From NCBI GenBank assembly GCA_016192455.1, contig JACPUC010000001.1, forward strand, positions 62,001-126,000: a stretch of 64,000 bases of DNA, given 5' to 3'. The stretch comes from Candidatus Tectimicrobiota bacterium (GTDB lineage: Bacteria > JACPUC01). How positions within the stretch are numbered: position 1 is the stretch's first letter; each line of letters begins with the position of its first letter. Positions 53,472 to 62,319 of the stretch are shown here, one piece after another. A program made the translations under genes and the position numbers. The notes under the pieces are model-generated. The model was not told the DNA's origin and ran no database searches. It saw only the letters and a list, made by a program, of their open reading frames with translations.

Positions 53472-54554
53472 TTACAGCCAGCCCTCTTTCCCCTCCGCCT
53501 TAAGGCGATCGAGGAGCGCTTTGATCTCCTGGTCGCGGCTGACGGGGCAGAGGAGGAGCATGCCTTCGTGCTCCACAACGATGATGTCGTGGATGCCGAT
53601 GGCGGCGACGCGCAACTCGTCGCTCCAGATGATGGAGTCGTGCACGTCGACGAGCGCGGCCCGGCCCGGCCGCCGCACGACGTTTCCCTTGGCGTCGCGC
53701 GGCATGATGTCGCGCAGGCTGCTCCAGCTCCCCACGTCGTTCCACGGCAGGTCGCACGGCAGCACCGCCACGTGCTCCGCCTTCTCCATGATGCCGTAGT
53801 CGATCGATTGCGCCGGCAGGCCGGCGTACAGCTCCGCCAGCTCGGCGGCGCGTCGCGGCTGGCCGAGCAGGCTGGCGAGGCGGGGGAGTTGACGCGCCAG
53901 CTCGGGCATGTGGCGCTCGACGAGCGCCTCGAAGGTGCGCAACTTCCAGACGAAGATGCCGGCGTTCCACAGGCAGCCGCCGCCGGCGAGCAGCTCCCGC
54001 GCGCGCTGCGCCGGCGGCTTCTCGATGAAGCGGGCGACGCGCTCGACGCCGCCGCTGGGTAGGGTGGCGAGGCGCTCGCCGCGCTGCAGGTAGCCGTAGG
54101 CCGTGCTGGGGCGGCTGGGGCGGATACCGAGGGTGAGGGCGTACTCGGGGTGGGCCTCGACGAAGCGGAAGCCGTCGCGCAGCACGCGACGGAACTTCAC
54201 CGCTGCGCCGATAAGGTGATCGGCGGGCAGCACCACGAGGCTGGCCTCGGCATGCCGCCGGCGCAGCGCCAGCGCCGCCAGCGCCACGCAGGGGGCGGTG
54301 CCGCGGGCCGCGGGCTCGGCCACGATGTTGCGCCGGGGAAGCTCCGGCAGTTGGCGGCGCACCTCGGCGCGCCAACGCCGATGGGTCACAACGAGGGTGC
54401 GCTCCGGGGGGATGAGGGGCGTGAGGCGCGCCAGCGTCGCCTGCAGAAGGCTGCGCCTGCCGAGCAGCTCCATGAACTGCTTGGGACGGGCGCGGCGGCT
54501 GGAGGGCCAGAGCCGCGTGCCGCTGCCGCCGGCCATGATGACGGCCACCCTCAT
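53472..54554 (-). CDS. Mannose-1-phosphate guanylyltransferase
   Basis: This 360-residue sugar-nucleotidyltransferase makes GDP-mannose from GTP and mannose-1-phosphate for polysaccharide or glycoconjugate synthesis. The N-terminal pyrophosphorylase signature VIMAGGSGTRLWPSSRRARP is followed by KQF. VVLPADHLI, YGYLQRGE, VARFIEKPP, WNAGIFVWKL and WNDVGSWSSL are all family motifs. The length fits the monofunctional GMP/ManC type without the isomerase domain. It ends next to a repeat cluster. Confidence 0.93.
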   Translation of the reverse strand: MRVAVIMAGGSGTRLWPSSRRARPKQFMELLGRRSLLQATLARLTPLIPPERTLVVTHRRWRAEVRRQLPELPRRNIVAEPAARGTAPCVALAALALRRRHAEASLVVLPADHLIGAAVKFRRVLRDGFRFVEAHPEYALTLGIRPSRPSTAYGYLQRGERLATLPSGGVERVARFIEKPPAQRARELLAGGGCLWNAGIFVWKLRTFEALVERHMPELARQLPRLASLLGQPRRAAELAELYAGLPAQSIDYGIMEKAEHVAVLPCDLPWNDVGSWSSLRDIMPRDAKGNVVRRPGRAALVDVHDSIIWSDELRVAAIGIHDIIVVEHEGMLLLCPVSRDQEIKALLDRLKAEGKEGWL

Positions 54555-54668
54555 GCCTCGGCCTTCCCTTGAGACGTTCCGGCCACATCCGCCGTCTTGC
54601 GTCGCCGGGCGATGGTCCCCATCAGACCGCTCCCCGCTCCCCCGCCGCCTCGCGGCCTCTCCCCAGCC

Positions 54669-55265
54669 TCACTGCTTCAGCTTGGAGAGCTTGCCCCAGG
54701 GCATCTTGCGCATGACGATGAACCCCGCGATGAGGAGGAGGACAAAGATGACCGTGGCCGCATTGAGGTAGCGCTCGATGAGAGGCTTCGCGTATACCCC
54801 GAAGACCTTCAGCGTCAGCGCCACCAAGAAGAAGCGGCCGCCGCGCCCCAGCACCGAGGCCCAGACAAAGCGCGGGAAGTTCGCCGCAAAGACCCCGGCG
54901 GCGATGGTGAAGACCTTGTACGGGATCGGGGTGAAGGCGGCGATCCCCACCGCCCAGGCTCCGTAACGCTCGAAGTAGAGGCGGGTGACGAGAATCTTCC
55001 GCTGCGCCACGAAGCGTTCCAGGAGGGGGCGTCCCCCCTTCACGCCGATGAGGTAGCCGAACATGCCGCCCAACACCGAGCCCAGCATGCAGACCGTGGC
55101 GTAGTACTCCGCCAGGGAGGGATCCACGAGCACCAGGGCGATCAGCAGCACATCGGGCGGGATGGGGAAGAAAGAAGACTCGGCGAACGCCAAGAGGAAG
55201 AGGGCCGGCCAGGCGTACGGGGTATGCGCCCAGTGAATCGTCCAGGCAATGAGGGAGTGCAGCAT
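54669..55265 (-). CDS. DedA/YqaA-family membrane protein
   Basis: This 198-residue inner-membrane protein has the VTT/DedA pattern: LLAFAESSFFPIPPDVLLIA, GSVLGGMFGYLIGVKGG, YGAWAVGIAAFTPIPYKVFT and a C-terminal transmembrane helix before a basic tail. DedA proteins are thought to be lipid scramblases or proton-coupled transporters supporting membrane homeostasis. The gene lies 114 bases upstream of the guanylyltransferase on the same strand. Confidence 0.88.
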   Translation of the reverse strand: MLHSLIAWTIHWAHTPYAWPALFLLAFAESSFFPIPPDVLLIALVLVDPSLAEYYATVCMLGSVLGGMFGYLIGVKGGRPLLERFVAQRKILVTRLYFERYGAWAVGIAAFTPIPYKVFTIAAGVFAANFPRFVWASVLGRGGRFFLVALTLKVFGVYAKPLIERYLNAATVIFVLLLIAGFIVMRKMPWGKLSKLKQ

Positions 55266-55584
55266 ATCCGTAACGCTGAAGGAGGAAAATGTAAGACAAG
55301 GACTGTCGTTGCGCAGTGTATAGCATGGGTTGTTGCGACGGGCAAGTGGAGGGCGCCGAGGGGGATCGCGGCGCCGACCATCACGAGCCGCGGAGGGGGC
55401 GTTGGCAGAGAAGCGCGCGCCAGGTCACGGTTGCTGGCCGCTGTCACCGCTTGCGGCGACAGGCCGTGACGACGCGGCAGGCAGCCGATGGGACACTCTG
55501 GTCCCGTGGGTACGAGATCGGGGGGAGCGGGCAGGGCCCTTCGGAAAAGCTCGAGTTATCTTGAGGGAATGCAACGTAACATTG

Positions 55585-55593
55585 TGATATACT
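55585..55593 (+). promoter_or_regulatory. Extended -10 promoter element
   Basis: TGATATACT is an extended -10 (TG, one base, TATACT) in an A/T-rich patch upstream of the tol genes. It has no good -35 box at the usual distance. Confidence 0.35.
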
Positions 55594-55631
55594 GCGGAAA
55601 GTAGTACAAACAGAGGAGCTAATATTCGCCG

Positions 55632-55660
55632 TTGACAAGTCCTTGGTGGGGGCATAAGGT
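55632..55660 (+). promoter_or_regulatory. Promoter of the tol-pal operon
   Basis: A perfect TTGACA (55632-55637), a 17-base spacer and TAAGGT (55655-55660). A leader of about 270 bases to tolQ follows. Confidence 0.6.
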
Positions 55661-55727
55661 AAGATACCAGCAGGTGAGACGGACTCTCTTCCAGGCGGTG
55701 AGGATAAGCTTCGGAGCTGTTGCAGTG

Positions 55728-55762
55728 CAGGCAAACGGCGTGAACGCCGCCTTTCTTGCCTG
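55728..55762 (+). promoter_or_regulatory. Structured element in the tolQ leader
   Basis: CAGGCAA (55728-55734) can pair with TTGCCTG (55756-55762), enclosing a second hairpin CGGCG-TGAA-CGCCG (55736-55749). The nested structure lies in the leader between promoter and tolQ. It matches no riboswitch class that I recognise. Confidence 0.4.
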
Positions 55763-55937
55763 ACATGTTCTCAGCCCTTCGGCGTCATGGTGCAGCAACG
55801 TTACCTTCGGCAGGCGTCGGATTTCTGAGCCTTGGAACCTCAACCTCTCCGGCACCGTCCAAGTACGGCAGCGAGGTCGTGTGCACGGGGCGCGCTCGCG
55901 GCAGAGGGAGCGTGTGGAGCGGCTACTGGAGGCTTCC

Positions 55938-56651
55938 TTGAACGGATCGGTTGCCAATCTGGTTTTTTCCGCGGGTCCCATGGCAAAAGCCGTGTTGGGT
56001 ATCCTGTTGCTCTTTTCGGTCATCTCCTGGGCCATTATCGCGCATAAGTTCCGCATGTTCCGCAAGCTGCGCCGGGAAGCGGCGGCCTTCCTGAGCGTCT
56101 TCTACGACCAGAGCAGCTTCGCGACGATCTACGCCGCCAGCCAGCGCAGCCGCAACAATCCCTTCGCCGCGCTCTTCGCGGCCGGCTTCCAGGAATTGCG
56201 CACCTTGCAGATGGGAAAACCGGCGCGCGTCCGGGGCGGGGCCCGGCTGGCGGAGGCGGAGGCGGAGAAGCGCCCCATCCGCTCGCTCGGCACCGTCGAG
56301 CGCAGCTTGAAGCGGGCCATCTCCGTGGAAGCCCGCAAGCTTGAGAGCTCCCTGAGCTTCTTGGCGACCACCGGCAGCACGGCGCCGTTCATCGGCCTCT
56401 TCGGCACGGTCTGGGGCGTCATGAACTCCTTCCAGGGAATCGGTCTGCGGGGTTCGGCCAGCCTCGCCGTGGTGGCGCCCGGCATCTCGGAGGCCCTGAT
56501 CGCCACCGCCGCCGGCTTGGCCGCCGCCATTCCCGCGGTCATGGGCTACAACTTCTTCCTGTCGCGCACCAGGGCCCTCACCACTGAGCTGGAAAACTTC
56601 GCCGGCGATTTCCTCCTCCTCACAGAGCGCGAGATCCTCAACCAGGATTGA
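55938..56651 (+). CDS. tolQ: Tol-Pal system proton channel subunit TolQ
   Basis: This is a 237-residue inner-membrane protein. The start chosen is TTG 55938 ([14 protein letters not shown]), with a well-spaced TGGAGG; an in-frame GTG further upstream adds residues unlike TolQ. Three transmembrane segments are visible: [19 protein letters not shown], a helix at [20 protein letters not shown], and [20 protein letters not shown]. With TolR it uses the proton gradient to energise the Tol-Pal envelope system during cell division. Confidence 0.93.
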   Translation: MNGSVANLVFSAGPMAKAVLGILLLFSVISWAIIAHKFRMFRKLRREAAAFLSVFYDQSSFATIYAASQRSRNNPFAALFAAGFQELRTLQMGKPARVRGGARLAEAEAEKRPIRSLGTVERSLKRAISVEARKLESSLSFLATTGSTAPFIGLFGTVWGVMNSFQGIGLRGSASLAVVAPGISEALIATAAGLAAAIPAVMGYNFFLSRTRALTTELENFAGDFLLLTEREILNQD

Positions 56652-56675
56652 ACAGCTCTGGGAAAGCCTGCAGCG

Positions 56676-57080
56676 ATGGCGAATTCTCTGCATTCCTCCG
56701 GTTCCTCCATGGCGGAGATCAACGTCACGCCGCTGGTGGACGTGATGCTGGTGCTGTTGATCATCTTCATGGTCACAGCCCCCATGCTGCAACAAGGCAT
56801 CGACGTGCAGCTCCCCAAGGAGGGCGGCAAGGAGCTGGCCCTGGACAAGCAGTTCGTCGTCACGGTGGGGCCGGACGGACGCATCTTCTTCAACGAACAG
56901 CGCCTGTCGCTCCAGAAGTTCGAAGCGACGTTGCGCGCCATGCCGGAGCAGCAGAAGCAGCGCGAGATCTTCCTCCGCGCTGACACGTCGGTTTCCTACG
57001 GCGCCGTGATGAAGATTATCGCCGCCATTAAGCGCGCTGGCTTTGAGCGCCTGGGCATGGTCACCGAACCAACGTCGTAG
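56676..57080 (+). CDS. tolR: Tol-Pal system protein TolR (ExbD/TolR family)
   Basis: This 134-residue bitopic protein has the conserved N-terminal motif MAEINVTPLVDVMLVLLIIF with the proton-path Asp, one transmembrane helix and the periplasmic ExbD/TolR domain (VTVGPDGRIFFNEQRLSLQK, FLRADTSVSYGAVMKIIAAI). It lies 24 bases after tolQ. The next gene begins after a 144-base spacer. Confidence 0.95.
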   Translation: MANSLHSSGSSMAEINVTPLVDVMLVLLIIFMVTAPMLQQGIDVQLPKEGGKELALDKQFVVTVGPDGRIFFNEQRLSLQKFEATLRAMPEQQKQREIFLRADTSVSYGAVMKIIAAIKRAGFERLGMVTEPTS

Positions 57081-57224
57081 GAGCAGGCAGACCGGCAAGG
57101 CCGGGCGCTCGTTCAGGATGGTGCGGCGCCGGCAGGGGGGCATGCCCCGCAACGCACGGCCGGGGTCTCGCAGCGACCCACCTGGCAGGCGCGCGGTGTC
57201 GACGGCGAGAATGGCGGCTGAACC

Positions 57225-58232
57225 ATGCCTCGCATGATCCTCTGGTCCCTTTTGGGGCATGCCCTTCTCCTGCTGGGGTTCCTTGTGGCGCACCTCCTGT
57301 CGGGCCCCTCCCGCCTGCCGAACGTCTACCGGATCAACATCGTTGAGCTGCCGGGAAGCGGCGCGAAGAGCCTCGAGGCCTCTTCGGCGCCCAGGCGGGG
57401 TGGTGCTGCGTCACAGCAGGCGCAGGCCGCGGCGCCGCAAGTGAAACGGCCGGCGACGAACAAGAACGGTACGACCCCACCGCCACCCCGCGCCGCGCCC
57501 GCTGCCGAACCGGTCAGCGTGAAGACGCCGCGCAAGGTGGTGCGGAGCGAGGCCCCGACCCAGGAGGCGGCGCGGGCGGCGGCGCCCAAGCCGGCGAAGA
57601 TGGCTCTGCAACGATCGCCGACGGGCAGTCGGCGCCTGGTCAAGGAGCAGGCCTCCAAGCAGGCCGCGGAAAGGGGGGAAGAACTCACCAAGATGATCCG
57701 CAGCGCCGCGCTGGAACCCAAGGCCAGCAGTCCGCCGCGCGAGCCGCCGGCGCCGCGGCTCGCGACGCCGCCGGCGCCATCCCGCCGCGACGCCGGTCCA
57801 GCCGCGCGGGAGGCGGCGCGTCAGCCCGAGGCGGGGGCCGACTCCGTGAACCTCTCCGCCCGCCTCTCGGGGCGAGGGCGCTGGGTGCGGGAGGGGGCGC
57901 AGCTCTCCAGCGGCGAGGGGCTCAGCGAGGATGCGGTGAACTTCCCCTTCATGGAGTACTTGCGCAACGTCAAGCAGAAGGTGTATGAGAAGTTCCTCCT
58001 CAACACCGCCGAGGCAAGCGGGCAGGAGGCGCGCAAGGCCATCATCTACTTCCAGGTGGGGCGCAGCGGCGCCATCCTGAACGTCAGGGTGGAGAAGAGC
58101 TCCGGCAGCGCCACCCTGGATCGCTCCGCCGCCACGGCCGTGGAGAGTGCCTCGCCCCTGCCGCCGTTGCCCGAAGCGTACAAAGCGGAAGTCCTGAACA
58201 TTCATTTCGGCTTTGAATGGGTTCGGCTTTGA
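57225..58232 (+). CDS. TonB/TolA-like energy transducer of the Tol system
   Basis: This 335-residue protein has one N-terminal transmembrane helix (LWSLLGHALLLLGFLVAHLL, residues ~6-26). A long Ala/Pro/Lys/Arg-rich periplasmic stretch (~45-225) and a C-terminal TonB-type domain follow (NVKQKVYEKFLLN, ARKAIIYFQVGRSGAILNVR, SSGSATLDRSAATAVESASP). Its position between tolR and tolB makes it the functional TolA, although the C-terminal domain reads as TonB-like, as is usual outside the gammaproteobacteria. Its ribosome site is weak. Confidence 0.88.
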   Translation: MPRMILWSLLGHALLLLGFLVAHLLSGPSRLPNVYRINIVELPGSGAKSLEASSAPRRGGAASQQAQAAAPQVKRPATNKNGTTPPPPRAAPAAEPVSVKTPRKVVRSEAPTQEAARAAAPKPAKMALQRSPTGSRRLVKEQASKQAAERGEELTKMIRSAALEPKASSPPREPPAPRLATPPAPSRRDAGPAAREAARQPEAGADSVNLSARLSGRGRWVREGAQLSSGEGLSEDAVNFPFMEYLRNVKQKVYEKFLLNTAEASGQEARKAIIYFQVGRSGAILNVRVEKSSGSATLDRSAATAVESASPLPPLPEAYKAEVLNIHFGFEWVRL

Positions 58233-58256
58233 AGGGATTCGACAAGGGTGACCCAG

Positions 58257-59591
58257 ATGGCACGTTCGGTCGGCAACGCTCTCGTTCGGCTCGCGCTTGT
58301 GCTGCTCCTGGTGGCGCCTGCTCTGCCCGTCTGGGGCCAGGGCGCGGAGGTCTACCTCGACGTTCGCAAGGAGGGGTCGGGCCTCTTCGTCGCCGCCATT
58401 CCCCCTTTTGAGTCTGGCGCGGGCGAGGAGGCGCAGCGCCTCGCCGGCATCCTGCGGGAGGTCCTGCGGCAGGACCTCGATGTGGCCGGCTTTTTCCGCC
58501 TGCTGAATGACGAGCCCCTCCTGCAACAGCTTGAAAGCGAGGATCGGGCCGCCGGCGCCATCAGGTACCCGGAGTGGCAGTCGACCGGCGCGCGGCTGCT
58601 CATCAAGGGGAAAGTCGAGGCGGAAGCCAGCCGCGTGTCGCTGCAGGTGGGGCTTTACGATGCGGCGACCCGGACCGCACGGCTGAGCAAGACCTACGGC
58701 GGCAGCCGCGAAACGCATCGCCTGCTTGCCCACCGCGCCAGCAACGACGTCATGCAGAACCTCTTCGGCGAAGCCGGCATCGCCGACACGCGCATCGCCT
58801 TCCTGGGCTACTACCAGGGCCACAAGGAAGTCTTCGTGATGGATTACGATGGCTTCAACGTGGAAGGGCTGACGCGCGACCGCTCGGTGATCGTGGCGCC
58901 GCGTTGGGCGCCGGATGCGCGGCGCCTCTTCTACACCAGCTACCGCGACCGCAACCCCGACCTCTACCAGTTCTCCCTGGCGAACGGCCAGTCGCAGCCC
59001 GTCTTCCGCTTTCCTGGCATCAACGCCATGCCAGCCTGGTCGCCCGACGGCAAGGAGATGGCCGTCGTGCTGAGCAAGGACGGCAACCCGGAGGTTTACC
59101 TCGCCAACGCCGACGGCTCGAACCTGCGGCGCCTGACGAACAACCGCGATATCGACTCGGCGCCAACCTGGTCCACGGATGGGAAGCACATCTACTTCAC
59201 CTCGGACCGCGCCGGTTCGCCGCAGATTTTCGCCATGGATCGCAACGGCGACAACGTGCGACGCATCACCTTCACGGGCACGTTCAACGACCTGGCAACC
59301 TGGTCGCCGCGGGGAGACCTGATCGCTTTTGTCTCGCGGGTGAACGGCGCCTTCCAGATAGCCCTCATGAACCCCGACGGCTCCGGAATGCGCTACCTCA
59401 CCGGCGCCAGCGGCAGCAGCGAGAGCCCCTCCTGGTCCCCGGATGGGCGCCTGCTCTGTTTTTCCTCGACCCGCAACGGTGTCTCGAATCTCTACCTCAT
59501 GCGCACGGATGGCACCGGCTTGCGGCAGATCACCACCTTCCGCACCGGGGCGTTCAGTCCCTCCTGGTCCCCGCGTCCCAAGCAGCCCTAG
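58257..59591 (+). CDS. tolB: Tol-Pal system beta-propeller protein TolB
   Basis: This is a 444-residue periplasmic protein. ATG 58257 is chosen with AAGGGTG upstream; GTG 58248 would add three residues. The signal peptide ends near PVWGQG. The N-terminal TolB domain (LREVLRQDLDVAGFFRLL, WQSTGARLLIKGKVE) is followed by six WD40-like PD40 blades with repeated WSPDGK and W(A/S)P motifs and the terminal SPSWSPRP. TolB binds Pal and connects it to the inner-membrane Tol proteins. Confidence 0.95.
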   Translation: MARSVGNALVRLALVLLLVAPALPVWGQGAEVYLDVRKEGSGLFVAAIPPFESGAGEEAQRLAGILREVLRQDLDVAGFFRLLNDEPLLQQLESEDRAAGAIRYPEWQSTGARLLIKGKVEAEASRVSLQVGLYDAATRTARLSKTYGGSRETHRLLAHRASNDVMQNLFGEAGIADTRIAFLGYYQGHKEVFVMDYDGFNVEGLTRDRSVIVAPRWAPDARRLFYTSYRDRNPDLYQFSLANGQSQPVFRFPGINAMPAWSPDGKEMAVVLSKDGNPEVYLANADGSNLRRLTNNRDIDSAPTWSTDGKHIYFTSDRAGSPQIFAMDRNGDNVRRITFTGTFNDLATWSPRGDLIAFVSRVNGAFQIALMNPDGSGMRYLTGASGSSESPSWSPDGRLLCFSSTRNGVSNLYLMRTDGTGLRQITTFRTGAFSPSWSPRPKQP

Positions 59592-59643
59592 AGGTTGGTA
59601 GGCGCGGCCGGCGGCGTTAGGCGTGGTGACGTAAATTGTCATC

Positions 59644-59672
59644 TTGAGCTTCGCACGCAGAGGAAGTAGAAT
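59644..59672 (+). promoter_or_regulatory. Internal promoter before pal
   Basis: TTGAGC (59644-59649), a 17-base spacer and TAGAAT (59667-59672) lie in an A/T-rich island after tolB, about 120 bases before pal. It would allow separate expression of the abundant lipoprotein. Confidence 0.6.
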
Positions 59673-59794
59673 AAGTCCCGCCACCGATACGGAGCAACCA
59701 TGCGGCCCGAGCTCGCTGCCCCGTCCGTGGGTGGATGAAGGGTGGGGCGGGCTGGTCCCATGGCAGAACGTTTCACTTGAGAGGAGCGGCGCAC

Positions 59795-60367
59795 ATGAAG
59801 AGTCGCACGAAGTTTCCCTTTGTCCTCATTTTCATGCTTCTTGTCGGCGTCCTCGCCGCTGGCTGCGCGCAGAAAGCGGCGGTGAAAGAGGATAAAGGGG
59901 CCGTCGGGCAGGTTCCACCGCAGCCGCAGCCGCAGGTCGCGGCGCCGGCTCCAGCGCCCCGGGTCACGGAGAGGCCAGGCGCCCCAGTGCCTCCACAAGG
60001 GCAGGCTCGCCAGTTTGACTTCCGCCGCGACCTCATGCTTGCGGATGTGCAATTCGAGTTCGACAAGGCGCGGCTGACCGCCGAGGGACAACGCATCGCG
60101 CGCGAGAACGCGGAGAAGCTGAAGGGGCGGCCCCAGGCGAAGATTCAGATTGAAGGACATGCCGATGAGCGCGGCACGGCGGAGTATAACCTGGCCCTCG
60201 GCGACCGCCGCGCCGCGAGCGTGCGCGTCTACCTTGCCCAGCTCGGCATCGCGCCCGATCGCATCTTCACCATCAGCTACGGCGAAGAGCGGCCTGCCGA
60301 TCCTGGGCACAATGAAGGTGCCTGGGCCAAGAATCGCCGGGCCCACTTCCTGATCACGAACCCCTAA
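59795..60367 (+). CDS. pal: Peptidoglycan-associated lipoprotein Pal
   Basis: This is a 190-residue outer-membrane lipoprotein. GAGGAG precedes the ATG at 59795. The signal ends in lipobox LAAGC (Cys ~26). A Pro/Ala/Gln-rich linker leads to the OmpA-type peptidoglycan-binding domain (~80-190): LADVQFEFDKARLTAEGQRI, IQIEGHADERGTAEYNLALG, RRAASVRVYLAQLGI, ISYGEERPADPGHNE and NRRAHFLI. It anchors the outer membrane to the wall and binds TolB. Confidence 0.96.
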   Translation: MKSRTKFPFVLIFMLLVGVLAAGCAQKAAVKEDKGAVGQVPPQPQPQVAAPAPAPRVTERPGAPVPPQGQARQFDFRRDLMLADVQFEFDKARLTAEGQRIARENAEKLKGRPQAKIQIEGHADERGTAEYNLALGDRRAASVRVYLAQLGIAPDRIFTISYGEERPADPGHNEGAWAKNRRAHFLITNP

Positions 60368-60957
60368 TGGGGCGCCGCACCCCGGATACGCACCGCGGCG
60401 GCACGGCGCGTGGCGCCGCGGATGACGGGCCGCACGGCTGCTTGGACCGCTGCCTGGCGTGGCTGGAAAGCGCGGCTGGAGAAGAGGGCCGCCCGCGAGA
60501 GGCTCTCGTGTCGTCTCTGCGCGGGGCAGCGCCGCGGCTCCTGTGGGAGCCCGGGCGAGCGGCTGACGCCAGACGTTTGCCGGTGGAACGTGGATCAGAG
60601 GGGAGAGCCAGCCCGCCTCTCCCCTCCTGCCGGCCCAGGCGGGCATCTCGCGCTCTTGGGCGCCCGGCGTGAGAGCAGATGAGGATGGGCGAGCGCGGCG
60701 CCGCCCGGTTCTGGCGTGGCGCCAGGTTCGCCGCACAAGGCCGGCAGGGTGGACCGGACCCTGCCGGTCCTCTTTTTCCTTCCCACCGAACCCTGCTGAC
60801 CCACCTTCCCCCTCGCGGCTCCCCCTGGGCAGGGGGCCGTGGCGTTCGCTCGCCCCGCGCGGGCGCGGGCGGCGCCCCCTCTCCTTCGCAAAGCCCACCT
60901 TCCATCCCTGGCCTTCCGCCGCACCCCCTGCACCCGCCTCGCCTGCCGCGGCGGAAC
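60368..60957. other. Long intergenic region after pal
   Basis: These 590 bases lie between the convergent pal and tsaC/sua5-type genes. All open frames are low complexity. No array, small gene or clear terminator was recognised, and no ybgF/cpoB gene follows pal. Confidence 0.45.
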
Positions 60958-61623
60958 TCAGTCCCCGTCCAGCGGCGCTTCGAGCAGCATTCCCAACCGC
61001 TCCCTAAGGAAAGTCGCCGCCAGCGCCCCGCGGCGCAGCAGGCGCACCGGGCTGGCGCGCAGATCGATGATGGTGGAGCCGCGGGCGTCCCGCGGCGGAC
61101 CGCCGTCCAGCGCCAGGTCGACCTCCTCCCCCACCTGGGCGTACGCCGCCTCGAAACTCCGCGGGTTCCCCGCGCCCGAGCGGTTGGCGCTGGTGGCGGT
61201 GACGGGCGTCGCCGCCAGCCGACAGAGCGCGCCCGCGAGGGGCGCAACCGGCCAGCGCACCGCAATGCTGTCACCGTTTCCAAGGAGGAGCGGGGGAAGG
61301 TCGTGCCGCGCCGGCAGGATCACCGTAAGGGGCGCCGGCCAGAGCGCTTCGAGCAGGCGCAGGCGCTCCTCCGGCAGCTCCGGGGTCAGGAGCTCGAGCT
61401 GCTCCAGCGCGCCGATGATGACCGGCAGCGGCTGGCCGCGGGGGCGCCGCTTCGCCGCGAAGATGCGCGCCAGGGCGGCCGGTTCACGGACGGCGGCCCC
61501 CAGGCCGTAAAGGGTATCGGTGGGGTAGAGCAGCACCCCTCCTCGCGCCACGAGGCGCGCGGCCTCGGCCAGGACGTCGGGGGAGGGGCTGTCGGCATTG
61601 ACGCGCAGGATTCGAGAGGACAT
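60958..61623 (-). CDS. L-threonylcarbamoyladenylate synthase (Sua5/YciO/YrdC family)
   Basis: This 221-residue enzyme makes threonylcarbamoyl-AMP for the t6A modification of ANN-decoding tRNAs. ATG 61623 is chosen because AGGATGG then lies seven bases upstream; ATG 61629 would leave no space. Family signatures are VLLYPTDTLYGLGAAV, AAKRRPRGQPLPVII, LWPAPLTVILPA, SIAVRWP and VTATSANRSGAGNP. The SUA5 C-terminal domain is absent, giving the short TsaC-like length. Confidence 0.93.
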   Translation of the reverse strand: MSSRILRVNADSPSPDVLAEAARLVARGGVLLYPTDTLYGLGAAVREPAALARIFAAKRRPRGQPLPVIIGALEQLELLTPELPEERLRLLEALWPAPLTVILPARHDLPPLLLGNGDSIAVRWPVAPLAGALCRLAATPVTATSANRSGAGNPRSFEAAYAQVGEEVDLALDGGPPRDARGSTIIDLRASPVRLLRRGALAATFLRERLGMLLEAPLDGD

Positions 61624-61808
61624 GGCCATCCTGAGGTGGGAGCCCCGCCGGGGAAAAGCGGCGAAGCCCCGCTCGGCACTCCGTCCGACTAGGGCCCCGG
61701 AGGCTTGGGGAGCGCACCCCGTTCCAGCGCGCCGGCGGCCGGGCGAGGCTCGCATGCAACCCCCGGAGAGAAGGCCGCGGCCTGGGCCGATGGGCGCGGG
61801 GATGCCCT

Positions 61809-62303
61809 TCAGGGCGTGCCGGGCGCCTGGCCGCGCAGCACCTTCTCGGCCATGGCGCGGCGCAGGTCGCGCAGGCGCTGCCGCAGCGTCGCGTCCTGCA
61901 GCGCCAGCATCTGGGCCGCCAGGATGCCGGCGTTGCGGGCTCCCGCCGCGCCGATGGCCATCGTGGCCACCGGAACGCCGGCCGGCATCTGCACGGTGCT
62001 CAGGAGCGCGTCGAGCCCCTTCAGGGGGGAGGTGTCGAGCGGCACGCCGATGACCGGCAAAATCGTCTGCGCCGCCACACTGCCGGCCAAGTGCGCCGCC
62101 GCACCCGCCCCGGCGATGATCACGGCGAAGCCGCTCTCCTCGGCCTTCCTGGCAAACGTCGCGGTCTCCTGCGGGGTGCGGTGGGCCGAGAGGACGAACG
62201 TTTCATACGGCACGCCGCACTCCGCCAAGGCCTCCTCCGCGGCTGCCATGGTCTCCCGGTCCGACGGACTCCCCATGAGCACGGCCACCTTCTTCATCGT
62301 CAT
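61809..62303 (-). CDS. purE: 5-(carboxyamino)imidazole ribonucleotide mutase
   Basis: This is a 164-residue class I PurE of purine synthesis, converting N5-CAIR to CAIR. The start at 62303 (MTMKKVAVLMGSPSD) has GGAG seven bases upstream. Signatures are MGSPSDRETM, VLSAHRTPQETATFA, IIAGAGAAAHLAGSVA, LPVIGVPLDTSPLKGLDALL and MPAGVPVATMAIGAAGARNA, covering the CAIR-binding loops. No purK is adjacent. It follows a TPR membrane protein gene by 16 bases. Confidence 0.95.
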   Translation of the reverse strand: MTMKKVAVLMGSPSDRETMAAAEEALAECGVPYETFVLSAHRTPQETATFARKAEESGFAVIIAGAGAAAHLAGSVAAQTILPVIGVPLDTSPLKGLDALLSTVQMPAGVPVATMAIGAAGARNAGILAAQMLALQDATLRQRLRDLRRAMAEKVLRGQAPGTP

Positions 62304-62319
62304 CACGGTTCTCCGCTGC

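Noticed and set aside
57411-59684. 757-codon minus-strand open frame across the tol genes
   Set aside because: It is antisense to the TonB/TolA-like and tolB genes, both clearly identified.
60368-60957. A cpoB/ybgF gene after pal
   Set aside because: No frame in this stretch shows a signal peptide or TPR pattern.
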